A stretch of DNA of 64,000 nucleotides from Bacillus pseudomycoides DSM 12442 (GTDB lineage Bacteria; Bacillota; Bacilli; Bacillales; Bacillaceae_G), in contig NZ_CM000745.1 in assembly GCF_000161455.1 (NCBI RefSeq), forward strand, positions 4,158,249 through 4,222,248, written 5' to 3'. Both the position numbers and the translations under genes were made by a program. Every line of letters begins with the position of its first letter. Within the stretch, counting starts at the first letter, position 1. A model generated the notes under the pieces. The model made no database searches. It was not told where the DNA came from and was given only the letters and a program-made list of their open reading frames with translations. Below, in pieces: positions 16,453 to 26,057 of the stretch.

Positions 16453-18177
16453 TTATAAACGATTCATGATATCTTCTTTAATAGCAAGTAACTTTTGTTC
16501 ACTATTTTGTAAGGAATCATCTTTCACACCAAAATAAAACTTGATTTTTGGCTCTGTTCCAGATGGACGTAGGCAGAACCAAGAACCATCCGCTAATTGA
16601 TATTTTAACACATTTGATTTCGGTAAGTGAATTTCTTCCTTATTTCCATCTATTAGTGATGTAATGATGCTTGCTTTATAATCTTCTACAGAATTCACTG
16701 TTAAGCCAGCCACTTCTTTTGGTGGATTTTCACGGAATGATGCCATCATCTCTTGAATTTTCTCTGCACCATCTTTTCCTTTTAGCGTTAACGATACAAG
16801 GTCTTCACGGAAGAAACCGTATTTCGCAAACACTTCTAATAAACCATTGTATAACGTTTTGCCTTGTGATTTATAATATGCTGCAACTTCACATGCAAAT
16901 AAAACAGATTGTACTGCATCTTTATCACGGCAGAATGGACGAATTAAATAGCCATAACTTTCTTCATAGCCAAATTGAAATTCATATTGTCCACTTTCTT
17001 CATACTGCTTAATCTTCTCACCGATAAATTTAAATCCAGTTAATGTATCTACTGTATCTAAGCCATACGCTTTCGCAATTGTACGACCAATTTCAGAAGT
17101 TACGATTGTTTTTAACACAACACCGTTTTCTGGAAGTGTACCGTTTTGTTTCTTTTGTGATAATAAGTAATCAAGCATTAACGCACCCGTTTGGTTTCCT
17201 GTTAACACTTGATACTCACCAGCGTGATTACGAACAGCTACGCCAAGACGATCTGCATCTGGATCTGTTGCGATTAGCACATCCGCTCCCACTTTTTCTC
17301 CATCACGAATCGCAAGTTCAAACGCTGCGTGCTCTTCTGGGTTTGGTGATTTTACTGTTGAAAAGTTTGGATCTGGTAACTCCTGTTCTTTTACGACTGT
17401 TACGTCTGTAAATCCAACTGCTTCTAAACCACGACGCGCTGGAATATTGGATGTTCCATGTAGTGGTGTAAAGACGATTTTTAAATCTTTTCCAATTTCT
17501 TGTACCATTTCTTTATTGATGATGACTGTTTTTAACTGTTCTAAATATGCATCATCTACTTCTTGTCCAATGATATGTAATAAGCCATCCGCTTTCAATT
17601 GTTCCACATCAGCAACTTCTACTGTTAATTCATCTTCTACTTCATTTACGTAGCTAATTAATTCGTCTGCTTCTTTCGGAGGCAATTGTCCACCATCTTC
17701 TCCATATACTTTATAACCGTTATATTCAGGTGGATTATGACTTGCCGTAAGAACGATTCCACTTACTGTATGTAAATAACGCACTGCGAAAGAAAGTACT
17801 GGCGTTGGGCGTAAACTTTCAAATACATATGTTGTAATGCCATGCGCACCAAGGGTAGCTGCTACTTCCATTGCAAATTCAGGTGATTTATGACGAGAAT
17901 CATACGCGACAACAACGCCACGTTTCTTCGCTTCTTCACCTAATTTTTCAATAAAGTGCGCCAATCCTTTTGTTGCTTTTCGAACTGTATATACGTTTAA
18001 ACGGTTCGTACCAGCACCAAGTTCTCCGCGCATACCACCTGTACCGAATTCTAAGTTTTTATAGAAGCTATCTTCTATTTTCTTTTCATCCTGCTTCATA
18101 TTTTCTAGCTGTTCTTTTAGTTCTGCATCTAAGTTTACATAGGAAAGCCAGCGACTATATTCTTGTTTCCAATCCAT
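16453..18177 (-). CDS. pgcA: Alpha-phosphoglucomutase PgcA
   Basis: Phosphohexomutase of 574 residues that interconverts glucose-6-phosphate and glucose-1-phosphate. The phosphoserine loop TASHNPPEYNGYKVY (about 143-157), the metal loop DPDADRLG (about 286-293), the sugar-binding GYEESYGYL and the phosphate-binding RPSGTEPKIKFY near the C terminus are all visible. With GtaB it supplies UDP-glucose. The start has GAGGAGATAAGAAAATG. Confidence 0.95.
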   Translation of the reverse strand: MDWKQEYSRWLSYVNLDAELKEQLENMKQDEKKIEDSFYKNLEFGTGGMRGELGAGTNRLNVYTVRKATKGLAHFIEKLGEEAKKRGVVVAYDSRHKSPEFAMEVAATLGAHGITTYVFESLRPTPVLSFAVRYLHTVSGIVLTASHNPPEYNGYKVYGEDGGQLPPKEADELISYVNEVEDELTVEVADVEQLKADGLLHIIGQEVDDAYLEQLKTVIINKEMVQEIGKDLKIVFTPLHGTSNIPARRGLEAVGFTDVTVVKEQELPDPNFSTVKSPNPEEHAAFELAIRDGEKVGADVLIATDPDADRLGVAVRNHAGEYQVLTGNQTGALMLDYLLSQKKQNGTLPENGVVLKTIVTSEIGRTIAKAYGLDTVDTLTGFKFIGEKIKQYEESGQYEFQFGYEESYGYLIRPFCRDKDAVQSVLFACEVAAYYKSQGKTLYNGLLEVFAKYGFFREDLVSLTLKGKDGAEKIQEMMASFRENPPKEVAGLTVNSVEDYKASIITSLIDGNKEEIHLPKSNVLKYQLADGSWFCLRPSGTEPKIKFYFGVKDDSLQNSEQKLLAIKEDIMNRL

Positions 18178-18320
18178 TTTCTTATCTCCTCTCGCATGTC
18201 ATAACTACATTATATGAAAAAAACGACAAGTATCTCAATATATTTTAAAGTATAGCAGGATTTTACTATTGTGATTTGCACACACTAATGCTATATAATT
18301 CAAACAAAAAGGTGAGAAAA

Positions 18321-18926
18321 ATGGAAGAATGGGGATTATCAGACGAGTTAAAAATAAAAACGAAACAAATGATTGAGGTTGTAGAAGCGGAATTACGGAG
18401 CATGAAACAAACGGTTGAACAAGACGGTGAGTGCATTTTATGTAAAATGGAAGAAATTCATCATCTACTAAGCAATGTTCAAACCCTAGCAGCTTCTTAT
18501 TATTTAAAGGCATATTTATCACCATTTACATCAGGTTACGCTCCCCTTACAACAGCAATTCATCATTTAGGTGATAGGAAACATGGTGCCTTAATTGTTG
18601 TAGAAAGAAATGATTCACTTGATTCCCTTATTCAAACTGGAACAAGACTTGAAGCTTATTTAACCGTTCCACTACTGGAATCTATCTTTTATCCAGGAAA
18701 TCCTCTTCATGACGGAGCTATTCTCATTAGAAGTAATCATATTGTTTCAGCAGCGAACATTCTCCCTTTAACAAAAAATATAGAGATTGATTCAAAACTT
18801 GGAACACGCCACCGAGCTGCAATAGGTTTATCTGAAAAAAGCGATGCACTCATATTAGTTGTCTCTGAAGAAACAGGCCGCACATCTTTTGCGTTAAACG
18901 GAACGTTATATACCATTTCTTTATAA
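18321..18926 (+). CDS. cdaS: Spore-type diadenylate cyclase CdaS
   Basis: A 201-residue DAC enzyme that joins two ATP into c-di-AMP. The catalytic DGA motif is in NPLHDGAILI (131-133) and RHRAA at 163-167. The first 65 or so residues form the two-helix N-terminal region (YojJ type) that, in B. subtilis CdaS, restrains activity. That family is expressed in sporulating cells. No transmembrane helix is present, which rules out CdaA. The ATG at 18321 follows AAAGGTGAG. An in-frame start 45 bases upstream lacks a ribosome site. Confidence 0.92.
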   Translation: MEEWGLSDELKIKTKQMIEVVEAELRSMKQTVEQDGECILCKMEEIHHLLSNVQTLAASYYLKAYLSPFTSGYAPLTTAIHHLGDRKHGALIVVERNDSLDSLIQTGTRLEAYLTVPLLESIFYPGNPLHDGAILIRSNHIVSAANILPLTKNIEIDSKLGTRHRAAIGLSEKSDALILVVSEETGRTSFALNGTLYTISL

Positions 18927-18927
18927 G

Positions 18928-18954
18928 AAAAGGCAGCGTAATCCGCTGCCTTTT
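18928..18954. terminator. Bidirectional terminator between cdaS and pepA
   Basis: AAAAGGCAGCG/CGCTGCCTTTT with a five-base loop. Confidence 0.85.
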
Positions 18955-18964
18955 CAAAAACCTC

Positions 18965-20449
18965 TTATTCTTCTCCAAAACGGTCAACCAGTGTTGCAAG
19001 TGTACGAACCATTGCACCTGTTGCTCCTGCTGGCCCCAAATCATGTGCACTCGTTGTATCAGAAGTTCCAGCGATATCTAAATGTACCCATGGCGTTTCT
19101 TCTGCAAACTCACCAAGGAATGTTCCCGCCATTACCGCATGACCTTCACGGCCTGGTGAGTTATTTAAATCTGCGAATTTACTGTTACGAACACGCTCTT
19201 TATCGCGCTCGAAAATCGGTAATTGCCAAATCGGCTCATCTGTTTCCATCGATGCTTCTAGCACTTGTTCAAACAATGTTTCATTGTTTGTCATTGCACC
19301 CGTTGTATGGTTTCCAAGCGCTACAATGACACCGCCTGTTAACGTTGCAATATCAACAAGATAGTTCGCACCAAGTTTCTTCGCATACGTAATACCATCA
19401 GCTAATGCTAGACGGCCTTCTGCATCTGTATTTAATACTTCAATTGTTTTACCGCTCATAGATGTAATCACATCATCTGGCTTAAATGCTGTACCGCTCA
19501 CAACATTATCTGTTGATGGGATAACAGCAACTACGTTTTGTTCTGGGCGAAGTTCTCCGATAATTTCCATTGCCCCAAGAACAGCTGCAGCGCCGCCCAT
19601 ATCACCTTTCATGCCAACCATACCTTCACGTGGTTTTAAAGAGTAGCCCCCTGTATCATATGTAATCCCTTTTCCCACAAATCCGATAACATCCGTCCAC
19701 TCTTCTTTTCCTTTATAAATAAGAGCAATCATTTTTGGTGGCTCTGTAGAACCTTGGTTTACTGCAAGTAATGCACCCATACCAAGCTCTTCCATCTCTT
19801 CTTTCTCAAGTACTTTATAATCCATATCATATTTCTCAGCTAATTCAACTGCATACTCTGCAAGTTTTGTTGCTGTTAATACGTTTGGCGGCATATTTAC
19901 AAGTGTACGAGCTGAATTTGTCGCACGTCCATGCACATACCCTACTGTTAATGCAGCTTCGATTTCTTTTGCATCTTCTGCTGTAATAACCGTAAAGTTT
20001 TCTAACTCTACACTTTCTTTTTTGTCCGTTTTATATGTTTGTAAATCATATGTACCAAGGCAAGATACTTCATTGGCAATATGCGCAACATCAATTGCGT
20101 CTAACTTATCAGTTACGAAAGAATCAAGTAAAATTGCTGCATCTTTTACTTTGTCAGCTTTTAATGTTTTAAATGCTTTACTAAGTGAAGTACGTAATGT
20201 TTCTGTTGAGTATGCTTCTTTTTTGCCAAGACCGACAAAATAGTAGCGTTTTACATTTGTTTTTCCTAAGCTATGTAGTTTGGAAATGGATTTTTTCTTT
20301 GCACTAAGCTCTTTCTCTTCTAATAAAACTTGTAATTGTCCTTCAAATGCTTTGTCCAATTCTTGTACAAAGCCGCTCGTTTTCTCTTCTTCAAATAAAG
20401 CAACGATTACTGCTTCATGGCTTGCTAATTCTTTTTGTACTTGAAACAT
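18965..20449 (-). CDS. pepA: Leucyl aminopeptidase (M17), PepA/YuiE
   Basis: Two-metal cytosol aminopeptidase of 494 residues that removes N-terminal amino acids from peptides. The active-site core is clear: VGKGITYDTGGYSLKP (metal-binding Lys and Asp), GDMGGAAAV, and the family signature NTDAEGRLAL (about 344-353). The N-terminal domain (about 1-160) is the more variable macro-like part. The start follows GGGGGGCTGAAC. In B. subtilis it is yuiE, near yuiC and yuiB, which matches the context here. Confidence 0.95.
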   Translation of the reverse strand: MFQVQKELASHEAVIVALFEEEKTSGFVQELDKAFEGQLQVLLEEKELSAKKKSISKLHSLGKTNVKRYYFVGLGKKEAYSTETLRTSLSKAFKTLKADKVKDAAILLDSFVTDKLDAIDVAHIANEVSCLGTYDLQTYKTDKKESVELENFTVITAEDAKEIEAALTVGYVHGRATNSARTLVNMPPNVLTATKLAEYAVELAEKYDMDYKVLEKEEMEELGMGALLAVNQGSTEPPKMIALIYKGKEEWTDVIGFVGKGITYDTGGYSLKPREGMVGMKGDMGGAAAVLGAMEIIGELRPEQNVVAVIPSTDNVVSGTAFKPDDVITSMSGKTIEVLNTDAEGRLALADGITYAKKLGANYLVDIATLTGGVIVALGNHTTGAMTNNETLFEQVLEASMETDEPIWQLPIFERDKERVRNSKFADLNNSPGREGHAVMAGTFLGEFAEETPWVHLDIAGTSDTTSAHDLGPAGATGAMVRTLATLVDRFGEE

Positions 20450-20524
20450 GTTCAGCCCCCCTAGATTTCTCTATTGTCATTATAACTGCATTTTCCCTAA
20501 AATGCGATAATTCTAACTTCTCTT

Positions 20525-20899
20525 TCACTTCATATATAGAATGTGCTCCGGTAATGACGGTAAATTATGTATTTGTTCATATGGGACTTTCTCTACCTTT
20601 TCAGGTATGATTTTCCGGCAACTTTGAATAAATACCACGACTCCGTTCACATCTAAATTCCAATACAAAGGGCAGTACGGCCTCAAATATTGCTCCGCCA
20701 CTTCCAACATAAGCCGCGCTCCTTTTACATTTCCATAGCTGTAATGATACTGAGCAACTACCATCTGTAATAAGCCTTTTAAAAATAAATTGCTCCGCTC
20801 TTCTAGCCACATTTCTTCGAGTAAATCATGGCACGTATAATAATCTTCTTCATTATATTTCACGAAAAACTCATAATACGCCAAAGGATAGTCTTCCAC
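20525..20899 (-). CDS. DUF309 family protein
   Basis: A 124-residue helical protein. The motif YEFFVKYNEEDYYTCHDLLEEMW is the DUF309 hallmark (HDLLEE, with His and Glu positioned like a small helical-bundle active site). The remainder forms two helix pairs, including GLLQMVVAQYHYSYGN. The biochemical function of DUF309 is not known. It starts with GTG behind GAGGTGCGGAA. It is cytoplasmic and lies on the same strand as pepA and yuiC. Confidence 0.82.
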   Translation of the reverse strand: MEDYPLAYYEFFVKYNEEDYYTCHDLLEEMWLEERSNLFLKGLLQMVVAQYHYSYGNVKGARLMLEVAEQYLRPYCPLYWNLDVNGVVVFIQSCRKIIPEKVEKVPYEQIHNLPSLPEHILYMK

Positions 20900-20968
20900 T
20901 TCCGCACCTCGTTTTTCTTATATTGTGAATGAAGACAAATAAAAAAGTCTAGTGTCAATCTCACTAGA

Positions 20969-21595
20969 CTATTTCTGTTTCAAATATTGACCGCGGAATA
21001 CTTGCAGCGTTTCATCTTGATTGAGCATCGTTAACTGTTCTTCTGTTAACTTACCGCTCCCCATTTTCACTACATATACATTTACTTTTTTCTTGCCCCA
21101 CTCACTATATACATCCTGAACAGTTTCATAATATAAATCGAGTCTATTTCCTTTTATGGCTCCGCCTTTATCTGCTACCACACCATATCCATAGCCTGGT
21201 ACAAAAAGAATGGTCCCAATCGGAAACACACGTAAGTCAGCTGCGATTGTAGAATATATATCCCTTTTTGCCTTCACACCTGAATATGTAATGCCATACT
21301 CCGGATGCCCAGGTCTTTTACCGGTTGATTCTATCCCTGACGTATAACCAGTTGCTGTCATTTCCATTACACGATATTTAGACCAGTCTTTTCCCTGTTC
21401 TAAAGCATTTATCACTTCTTTACTCGGAACAACTTGTTGCCCTCTTTCTGCTGCATGTACTTCTTTTACATTGCCTTCTTGATATGTTTTTACAACCTCT
21501 AGTAGAGAGACTCCTGTGAACGCTTGCCATGTCACACATAATGCTGCTACAAGTAAACAAGTCATCATAATGCGAATACCATATCGTTTTAACAT
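20969..21595 (-). CDS. yuiC: 3D-domain protein YuiC, peptidoglycan-active
   Basis: A 208-residue protein with an N-terminal membrane anchor (IMMTCLLVAALCVTWQAFTG, about 9-28) and a C-terminal 3D domain, the fold of MltA-type lytic transglycosylases. The Asp residues that name the domain are in YGVVADKGGAIKGNRLDLYY. ATGYTSG (about 82-88) starts the double-psi barrel. It should act on the wall outside the membrane; B. subtilis YuiC cleaves peptidoglycan. I prefer the ATG at 21595, although the AAGGAG is about 14 bases away, because starts nearer to it overlap the site. Confidence 0.87.
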   Translation of the reverse strand: MLKRYGIRIMMTCLLVAALCVTWQAFTGVSLLEVVKTYQEGNVKEVHAAERGQQVVPSKEVINALEQGKDWSKYRVMEMTATGYTSGIESTGKRPGHPEYGITYSGVKAKRDIYSTIAADLRVFPIGTILFVPGYGYGVVADKGGAIKGNRLDLYYETVQDVYSEWGKKKVNVYVVKMGSGKLTEEQLTMLNQDETLQVFRGQYLKQK

Positions 21596-21680
21596 TTTAA
21601 TATTCCACACTCCTTCATCGTTAGTCATTCCCCATATGATGTAGAAATATGCAAAAAAATAATCCCCAGAAAACTGGAGA

Positions 21681-21998
21681 TTAAAACATTTGATACCCGC
21701 TTTGACGTAGTTTCTTTATCACAACACCAGACAAAATTGCCCCGATTAATCCAGTTGATAAAATAAAAAGATCGGCTTGTCCAAGATGCGAGACACTTGT
21801 TCCAAATGAAGAAAATGTTTCTTTCGGTTTTGAAAAGTAATCCCAGACACCTGCTTTATTAATGATCAGTATACAAACAATCGGATAAATGATAACCATC
21901 ACCCAAGTAGCACGTAAAATCATATTGAGTAAAAATCCAATTCCAAAAAATAAAATAAAAAACAGCATCATTGAAATTAGTAATACTGGAATACTCAT
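21681..21998 (-). CDS. yuiB: YuiB-like membrane protein
   Basis: A 105-residue protein with three predicted helices (about 4-28, 30-50, 78-97) and a short hydrophilic loop (YFSKPKETFSSFGTSV). It is encoded directly upstream of yuiC, as in B. subtilis. No functional motif is visible. The start has AAGGAGTGGGGAAAC. Confidence 0.8.
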   Translation of the reverse strand: MSIPVLLISMMLFFILFFGIGFLLNMILRATWVMVIIYPIVCILIINKAGVWDYFSKPKETFSSFGTSVSHLGQADLFILSTGLIGAILSGVVIKKLRQSGYQMF

Positions 21999-22013
21999 GT
22001 TTCCCCACTCCTT

Positions 22014-22508
22014 CTATTTCTTATCCCCTGCCGTAAATACATGATAAGATGTATATCCAAATTGATCTCCTGGATTTAATGTTGCATCCATCTCAAGAAG
22101 CTGTGCCGTATTCCCTTCTAATAAATATCGAACTAATATAGAAGTATTTTGATCGTCTGCAATATCATTAGGATTTAAAAACGCTACTTCAAACAGCTCA
22201 TCTTCTTGAACAATAACTTTTTCTCCTTCTGGTTCCAGTAGAAAAATAATCATATTATCACTAATCTCATCACGTATGACACCAGAACGAATGCCAATCA
22301 CTCCTTTTACATGTGCAACAATACCTGTCTCTTCTAAAATTTCACGCTTAACAGCTTGGTCAATTGTTTCGCCCTCATTTACGAAACCAGCGGGCAATGA
22401 CCATTTCCCTTTTAAGCCTCCGTATTTTTTCTTAACGAAGAGCCAGCGACCATCTTTTGTGGCTACAAGTCCACTTACAGCTAGCCAAACATTCCCACGC
22501 TTCCCCAT
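22014..22508 (-). CDS. Nudix hydrolase
   Basis: A 164-residue pyrophosphohydrolase. The Nudix box is complete: G, five residues, E, seven residues, then REILEETGI (about 41-63 in GFVNEGET...GI), giving the metal-binding helix. No extra specificity motif is obvious, so the nucleotide or sugar substrate is unknown. It is encoded 15 bases upstream of yuiB and probably cotranscribed with yuiB and yuiC. Confidence 0.9.
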   Translation of the reverse strand: MGKRGNVWLAVSGLVATKDGRWLFVKKKYGGLKGKWSLPAGFVNEGETIDQAVKREILEETGIVAHVKGVIGIRSGVIRDEISDNMIIFLLEPEGEKVIVQEDELFEVAFLNPNDIADDQNTSILVRYLLEGNTAQLLEMDATLNPGDQFGYTSYHVFTAGDKK

Positions 22509-22751
22509 GATGTAAAACTCCTTTCAGCTGAAACAACAGAATATTCATTCTTTTCTATGTATTATACTATATTTTTCAGTAAGAATAATATAATCTTCCT
22601 TATTCCTTATGGAGTTAACTCATTTTCCATATATTTGATATAATGAGAATATAGGGTAGGAATTCTTTGTAAAAAACACCTTGAATTTCTTCAAAGTTCT
22701 TCTTTGGATGCTGCTCCGCAAATAATCATTGAGAAAGGAGTGTGAAAAATT

Positions 22752-23186
22752 ATGAGAAATCAATCAAAGAAATCCGGTATTGTATTCGTAACCTTAGTTT
22801 CTGCATTACTCTTCTGCTCTGTATTAGTCTCAGCTTCCCTTTCTCCACTCTCAGATTTAGGATCTAATGCAAATAAATTTAACTCTTTAGGGATGTGGAC
22901 ATCAATCGGCGAGATTTTAGTATTTTATGTCGTACCTCTACTTCTTTATATAGCAGGAATAAAGGTAATGAGATTCATCATGGCAGTTCTTTGCGGTATG
23001 GGACTATTCATAAATCTTGTGATACTTGCATCCGTATTTATTATAATGCGCGTAAATGACTATAGCCTTTCTTCCGTCTTAGGAGTCATCATTTTTTGCT
23101 CGGCGGTATCACTCACAAATATAATTTGGTTTTTTGTTGCTTTTCGATCAAACAAAATGTCCACTTATACACTGAATGTTCGTTGA
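22752..23186 (+). CDS. Four-helix membrane protein, unknown function
   Basis: A 144-residue protein with four hydrophobic helices (about 9-30, 52-70, 74-98, 106-130) separated by short loops. The N terminus is basic (RNQSKKSG). It resembles small Bacillus-specific membrane families, possibly DUF5391, but I cannot be sure. It is preceded by GAGAAAGGAGTG and closed by the hairpin at 23219-23257. Confidence 0.8.
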   Translation: MRNQSKKSGIVFVTLVSALLFCSVLVSASLSPLSDLGSNANKFNSLGMWTSIGEILVFYVVPLLLYIAGIKVMRFIMAVLCGMGLFINLVILASVFIIMRVNDYSLSSVLGVIIFCSAVSLTNIIWFFVAFRSNKMSTYTLNVR

Positions 23187-23218
23187 AACAGAACTTTAAG
23201 AAAAACTTGTATTACATG

Positions 23219-23257
23219 AAAAAAGCAGAAACGACTCATAGCCGTTTCTGCTTTTTT
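23219..23257. terminator. Bidirectional terminator
   Basis: AAAAGCAGAAACG/CGTTTCTGCTTTTTT between the convergent membrane-protein gene and ndh. Confidence 0.85.
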
Positions 23258-23277
23258 CTACTATTTGTATTTATATA

Positions 23278-24486
23278 TTAAAAGAACTTCAATTTACCTT
23301 TTTTAAGAACTAATAAAGGTCCACCAAGTAAGAATAAGTAACGGTTGTCGATTACTTTCTTCATGAAGGAAGCTTTCCATCCCGTTAACTTTTTACCCAT
23401 AACAACGCCCATTGCATCGTCATGTCCTAATGAACATACAGATCCTTTGTTATCGAACACGAATTTTTTCATTTCGCCTTTACCGCGAATTAACACGGAT
23501 AAGTTATGTGCGATGTTGTAACCTTGTTGAATTGCAATTTGTGCTGTTGGAGGATATGGACGGTTAATCTCTTCATTAATAATTAACGCTGCGTCACCAA
23601 CCATGAATACATCTTCATGGCCTGGAGCGTGCATATACTCATCAACTTTAATACGTCCGCGCATTGCTTCAAAACCAGACTCTTCCACAATACCATTACC
23701 ACGAACACCCGCAGCCCAAACAACCGTTTCAGATTTAAGTAATTCTACGTCGTCACCGTTCGCAACTAGAATACCTTCTTCAGTTGCTTCTTTAATTGCC
23801 GTGCCGATACGGAATTCTACACCTTTTTTCTCTAACTGTTTTACAGCGTACTCAACTAATTCTGGATCGAAGCCAGGAAGTGCCGACGGAGCAGCTTCCA
23901 CACAGATAATACGTGCTTTTTCACGTGGAACATCATACTCTTTGCAAAGTTCAGGAATACGGTTTGCAAGCTCACCTACATACTCGATACCTGTAAATCC
24001 TGCACCACCAACAACGATTGTCACTAACTCATCGCGCTTTTCAGTCGCATATTGAGAGAACTTGTATTCCATATGATCACGAATTTGGCGAGTGGCATTA
24101 ATGTTAGTAATAGAGAATGCATGCTCTTTCAGTCCTTTAATGCCAAATGTTTCAGACTCGAACCCAAGACCAATTACTAAATAATCATACTCTAACTCAG
24201 CATTTTTTAAGATAACGCGTTTTTCAGCTGCTTTAATTTCTACAACTGTATCTTGTACAAAGTTTACTTTATTTGTATCAATAACGTCTTGAATGTCGAG
24301 ACGGATTTTATCATGATGTAATGTGCCAGCTGCACTTTCATGTAACCAAGTTGCTTGGTAGTGATAGCTGTTGTTGTTTACTAACGTAATTTCAGCTTCA
24401 CTTACAGATAATGTTTTTTGTAGACGAACAGTCGTAATCATCCCACCATAACCTGCACCCAAAACTACGATTTTTGGAGTTTTCAC
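23278..24486 (-). CDS. Type II NADH:quinone oxidoreductase (Ndh/YumB-type)
   Basis: A 402-residue flavoprotein that passes electrons from NADH to menaquinone at the inner membrane face without pumping. It has two Rossmann motifs: IVVLGAGYGGM at 6-16 for FAD and VVGGAGFTGIEYVGELA near 158-174 for NADH. VFMVGDAALI (about 293-302) and the TAQIAIQQG quinone-region motif follow. The C-terminal amphipathic segment fits membrane association. It starts with GTG. A Rex-like palindrome lies about 75-95 bases upstream, consistent with redox control known for ndh in B. subtilis. Confidence 0.9.
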   Translation of the reverse strand: MKTPKIVVLGAGYGGMITTVRLQKTLSVSEAEITLVNNNSYHYQATWLHESAAGTLHHDKIRLDIQDVIDTNKVNFVQDTVVEIKAAEKRVILKNAELEYDYLVIGLGFESETFGIKGLKEHAFSITNINATRQIRDHMEYKFSQYATEKRDELVTIVVGGAGFTGIEYVGELANRIPELCKEYDVPREKARIICVEAAPSALPGFDPELVEYAVKQLEKKGVEFRIGTAIKEATEEGILVANGDDVELLKSETVVWAAGVRGNGIVEESGFEAMRGRIKVDEYMHAPGHEDVFMVGDAALIINEEINRPYPPTAQIAIQQGYNIAHNLSVLIRGKGEMKKFVFDNKGSVCSLGHDDAMGVVMGKKLTGWKASFMKKVIDNRYLFLLGGPLLVLKKGKLKFF

Positions 24487-24954
24487 TAAATCACAACCCT
24501 TTTCTTTATATAATAGTAAATAAGTATAAGACCAAAGTATTAAACACTTATTTTGTCAAGAATGTGGAATTCCTCACATTCTTAACCATAACAAAACGTG
24601 TTCAAAAAATCTTACGAAATTTGTCATAAAAAATTAACATAATACTTTCCTATATTAGTCGGTTTTATTTCAGAATTCAAGCACCTAGAGAATTATCAAT
24701 ATTTTAAAATAACATAGCGTTTTCAAGGGTTTTTCAGCCTTTTTTTCATGTATTTTCCTACTTGGTATATTTTATACATTTCCATCCTATCTATGCACAA
24801 GCTTACATATAATTCAGTCATTTCTTGCAGTATTCTAAACTGAAATATGGTATCATTTTTATTGTAAAGTGCAATCTTATTTGCAGGATTTCCGTATACA
24901 TATGAACAATATATGGAATCAATATCGAAATTCCATCTATAGGGGGAATAAATA
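24487..24954. other. Divergent control region between ndh and yumC
   Basis: A 468-base AT-rich gap. It contains the Rex-like palindrome (24558-24583). The remainder has no ORF, no hairpin with a T-run, and no repeat family that I can match. Confidence 0.5.
24558..24583 (-). promoter_or_regulatory. Candidate Rex operator upstream of ndh
   Basis: AAGAATGTG and CACATTCTT, giving TGTG, eight bases, CACA. This is the spacing of the Rex (NADH-responsive) box. The A next to TGTG is G here, so the match is not perfect. Confidence 0.5.
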
Positions 24955-25944
24955 GTGACAGAAATTCAAAAAGTTTACGACATAACGATTATCGGTGGAG
25001 GTCCAACAGGATTATTCACAGCGTTTTATGGCGGAATGAGACAGGCAAGTGTAAAAATTATTGAAAGCTTACCGCAGCTTGGAGGACAATTATCCGCACT
25101 ATACCCTGAAAAATATATTTATGACGTAGCGGGATTCCCGAAAGTACGCGCGCAAGAACTTGTTGATAATTTAAAAGAACAAATGAAAAAGTTTGAACCG
25201 ACTGTTTGCTTAGAAGAAGCAGTTGATACACTTGAAAAGCTAGCTGATGGCGTATTTAAGCTTGTAACAAATAAAGGAACACACTATTCTAAATCTGTCA
25301 TTATTACAGCTGGTAATGGTGCCTTCCAACCACGCCGATTAGAACTAGATAGTGTAGAGAAATTTGAAAAGAAAAACTTACACTACTTCGTTGATGATAT
25401 GAATAAATTCGCTGGAAAACGCGTCGTTGTATTTGGCGGCGGTGACTCTGCAGTGGACTGGACAATGATGCTAGAGCCAATCGCTGAACAAGTAACAATC
25501 GTTCATCGCCGTGATAAATTCCGTGCTCATGAGCACAGCGTAGAAAACTTAACGAACTCTCGTGCAGACGTAAAAACACCTTATGTTCCAGTTGAATTAA
25601 TTGGTGAAGACAAGATTGAACAAGTTGTTCTGCAACATGTAAAAACAGAAGAAAAAGTTGTTATTGACGTTGATGATGTCATCGTAAACTACGGCTTCGT
25701 CTCTTCTCTTGGTCCAATTAAAAACTGGGGCCTAGACATTCAAAAGAACAGCATCGTTGTAAACTCTAAAATGGAAACGAACATCCCTGGTATTTACGCA
25801 GCTGGTGACATTTGTACATATGAAGGAAAAGTAAAGCTGATTGCATGTGGCTTCGGTGAAGCACCAACAGCAGTAAACAATGCAAAAGCTTACTTCGATC
25901 CAAATGCAAAACTACAACCAATGCATAGCTCTAGTATGTTTTAA
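24955..25944 (+). CDS. yumC: Ferredoxin/flavodoxin--NADP+ reductase, thioredoxin-reductase-like (YumC)
   Basis: A 329-residue FAD/NADPH enzyme of the TrxR-like FNR class. FAD motif IIGGGPTGLFTAFYGGM (about 12-28), NADPH motif VVFGGGDSAVDW (about 156-167) and the C-terminal AAGDICTYEGKVKLIACGFGE are present. The CxxC pair of thioredoxin reductases is absent, which separates this class from TrxB. It reduces ferredoxins and flavodoxins for cytoplasmic electron transfer. It starts with GTG after AGGGGGAATAAATA. Confidence 0.93.
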   Translation: MTEIQKVYDITIIGGGPTGLFTAFYGGMRQASVKIIESLPQLGGQLSALYPEKYIYDVAGFPKVRAQELVDNLKEQMKKFEPTVCLEEAVDTLEKLADGVFKLVTNKGTHYSKSVIITAGNGAFQPRRLELDSVEKFEKKNLHYFVDDMNKFAGKRVVVFGGGDSAVDWTMMLEPIAEQVTIVHRRDKFRAHEHSVENLTNSRADVKTPYVPVELIGEDKIEQVVLQHVKTEEKVVIDVDDVIVNYGFVSSLGPIKNWGLDIQKNSIVVNSKMETNIPGIYAAGDICTYEGKVKLIACGFGEAPTAVNNAKAYFDPNAKLQPMHSSSMF

Positions 25945-25961
25945 TCCATAAGTATGATAGC

Positions 25962-25999
25962 AAAGCCGCAATTTCTAAAGCAGAAATTGCGGCTTCTTT
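25962..25999 (+). terminator. Intrinsic terminator of yumC
   Basis: AAGCCGCAATTTCT pairs with AGAAATTGCGGCTT and is followed by CTTTA. Confidence 0.8.
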
Positions 26000-26057
26000 A
26001 TTCTATAGATAAAAACCTCATTAGGTGAATTTTATTACGCTAAGATACTTTATAATT

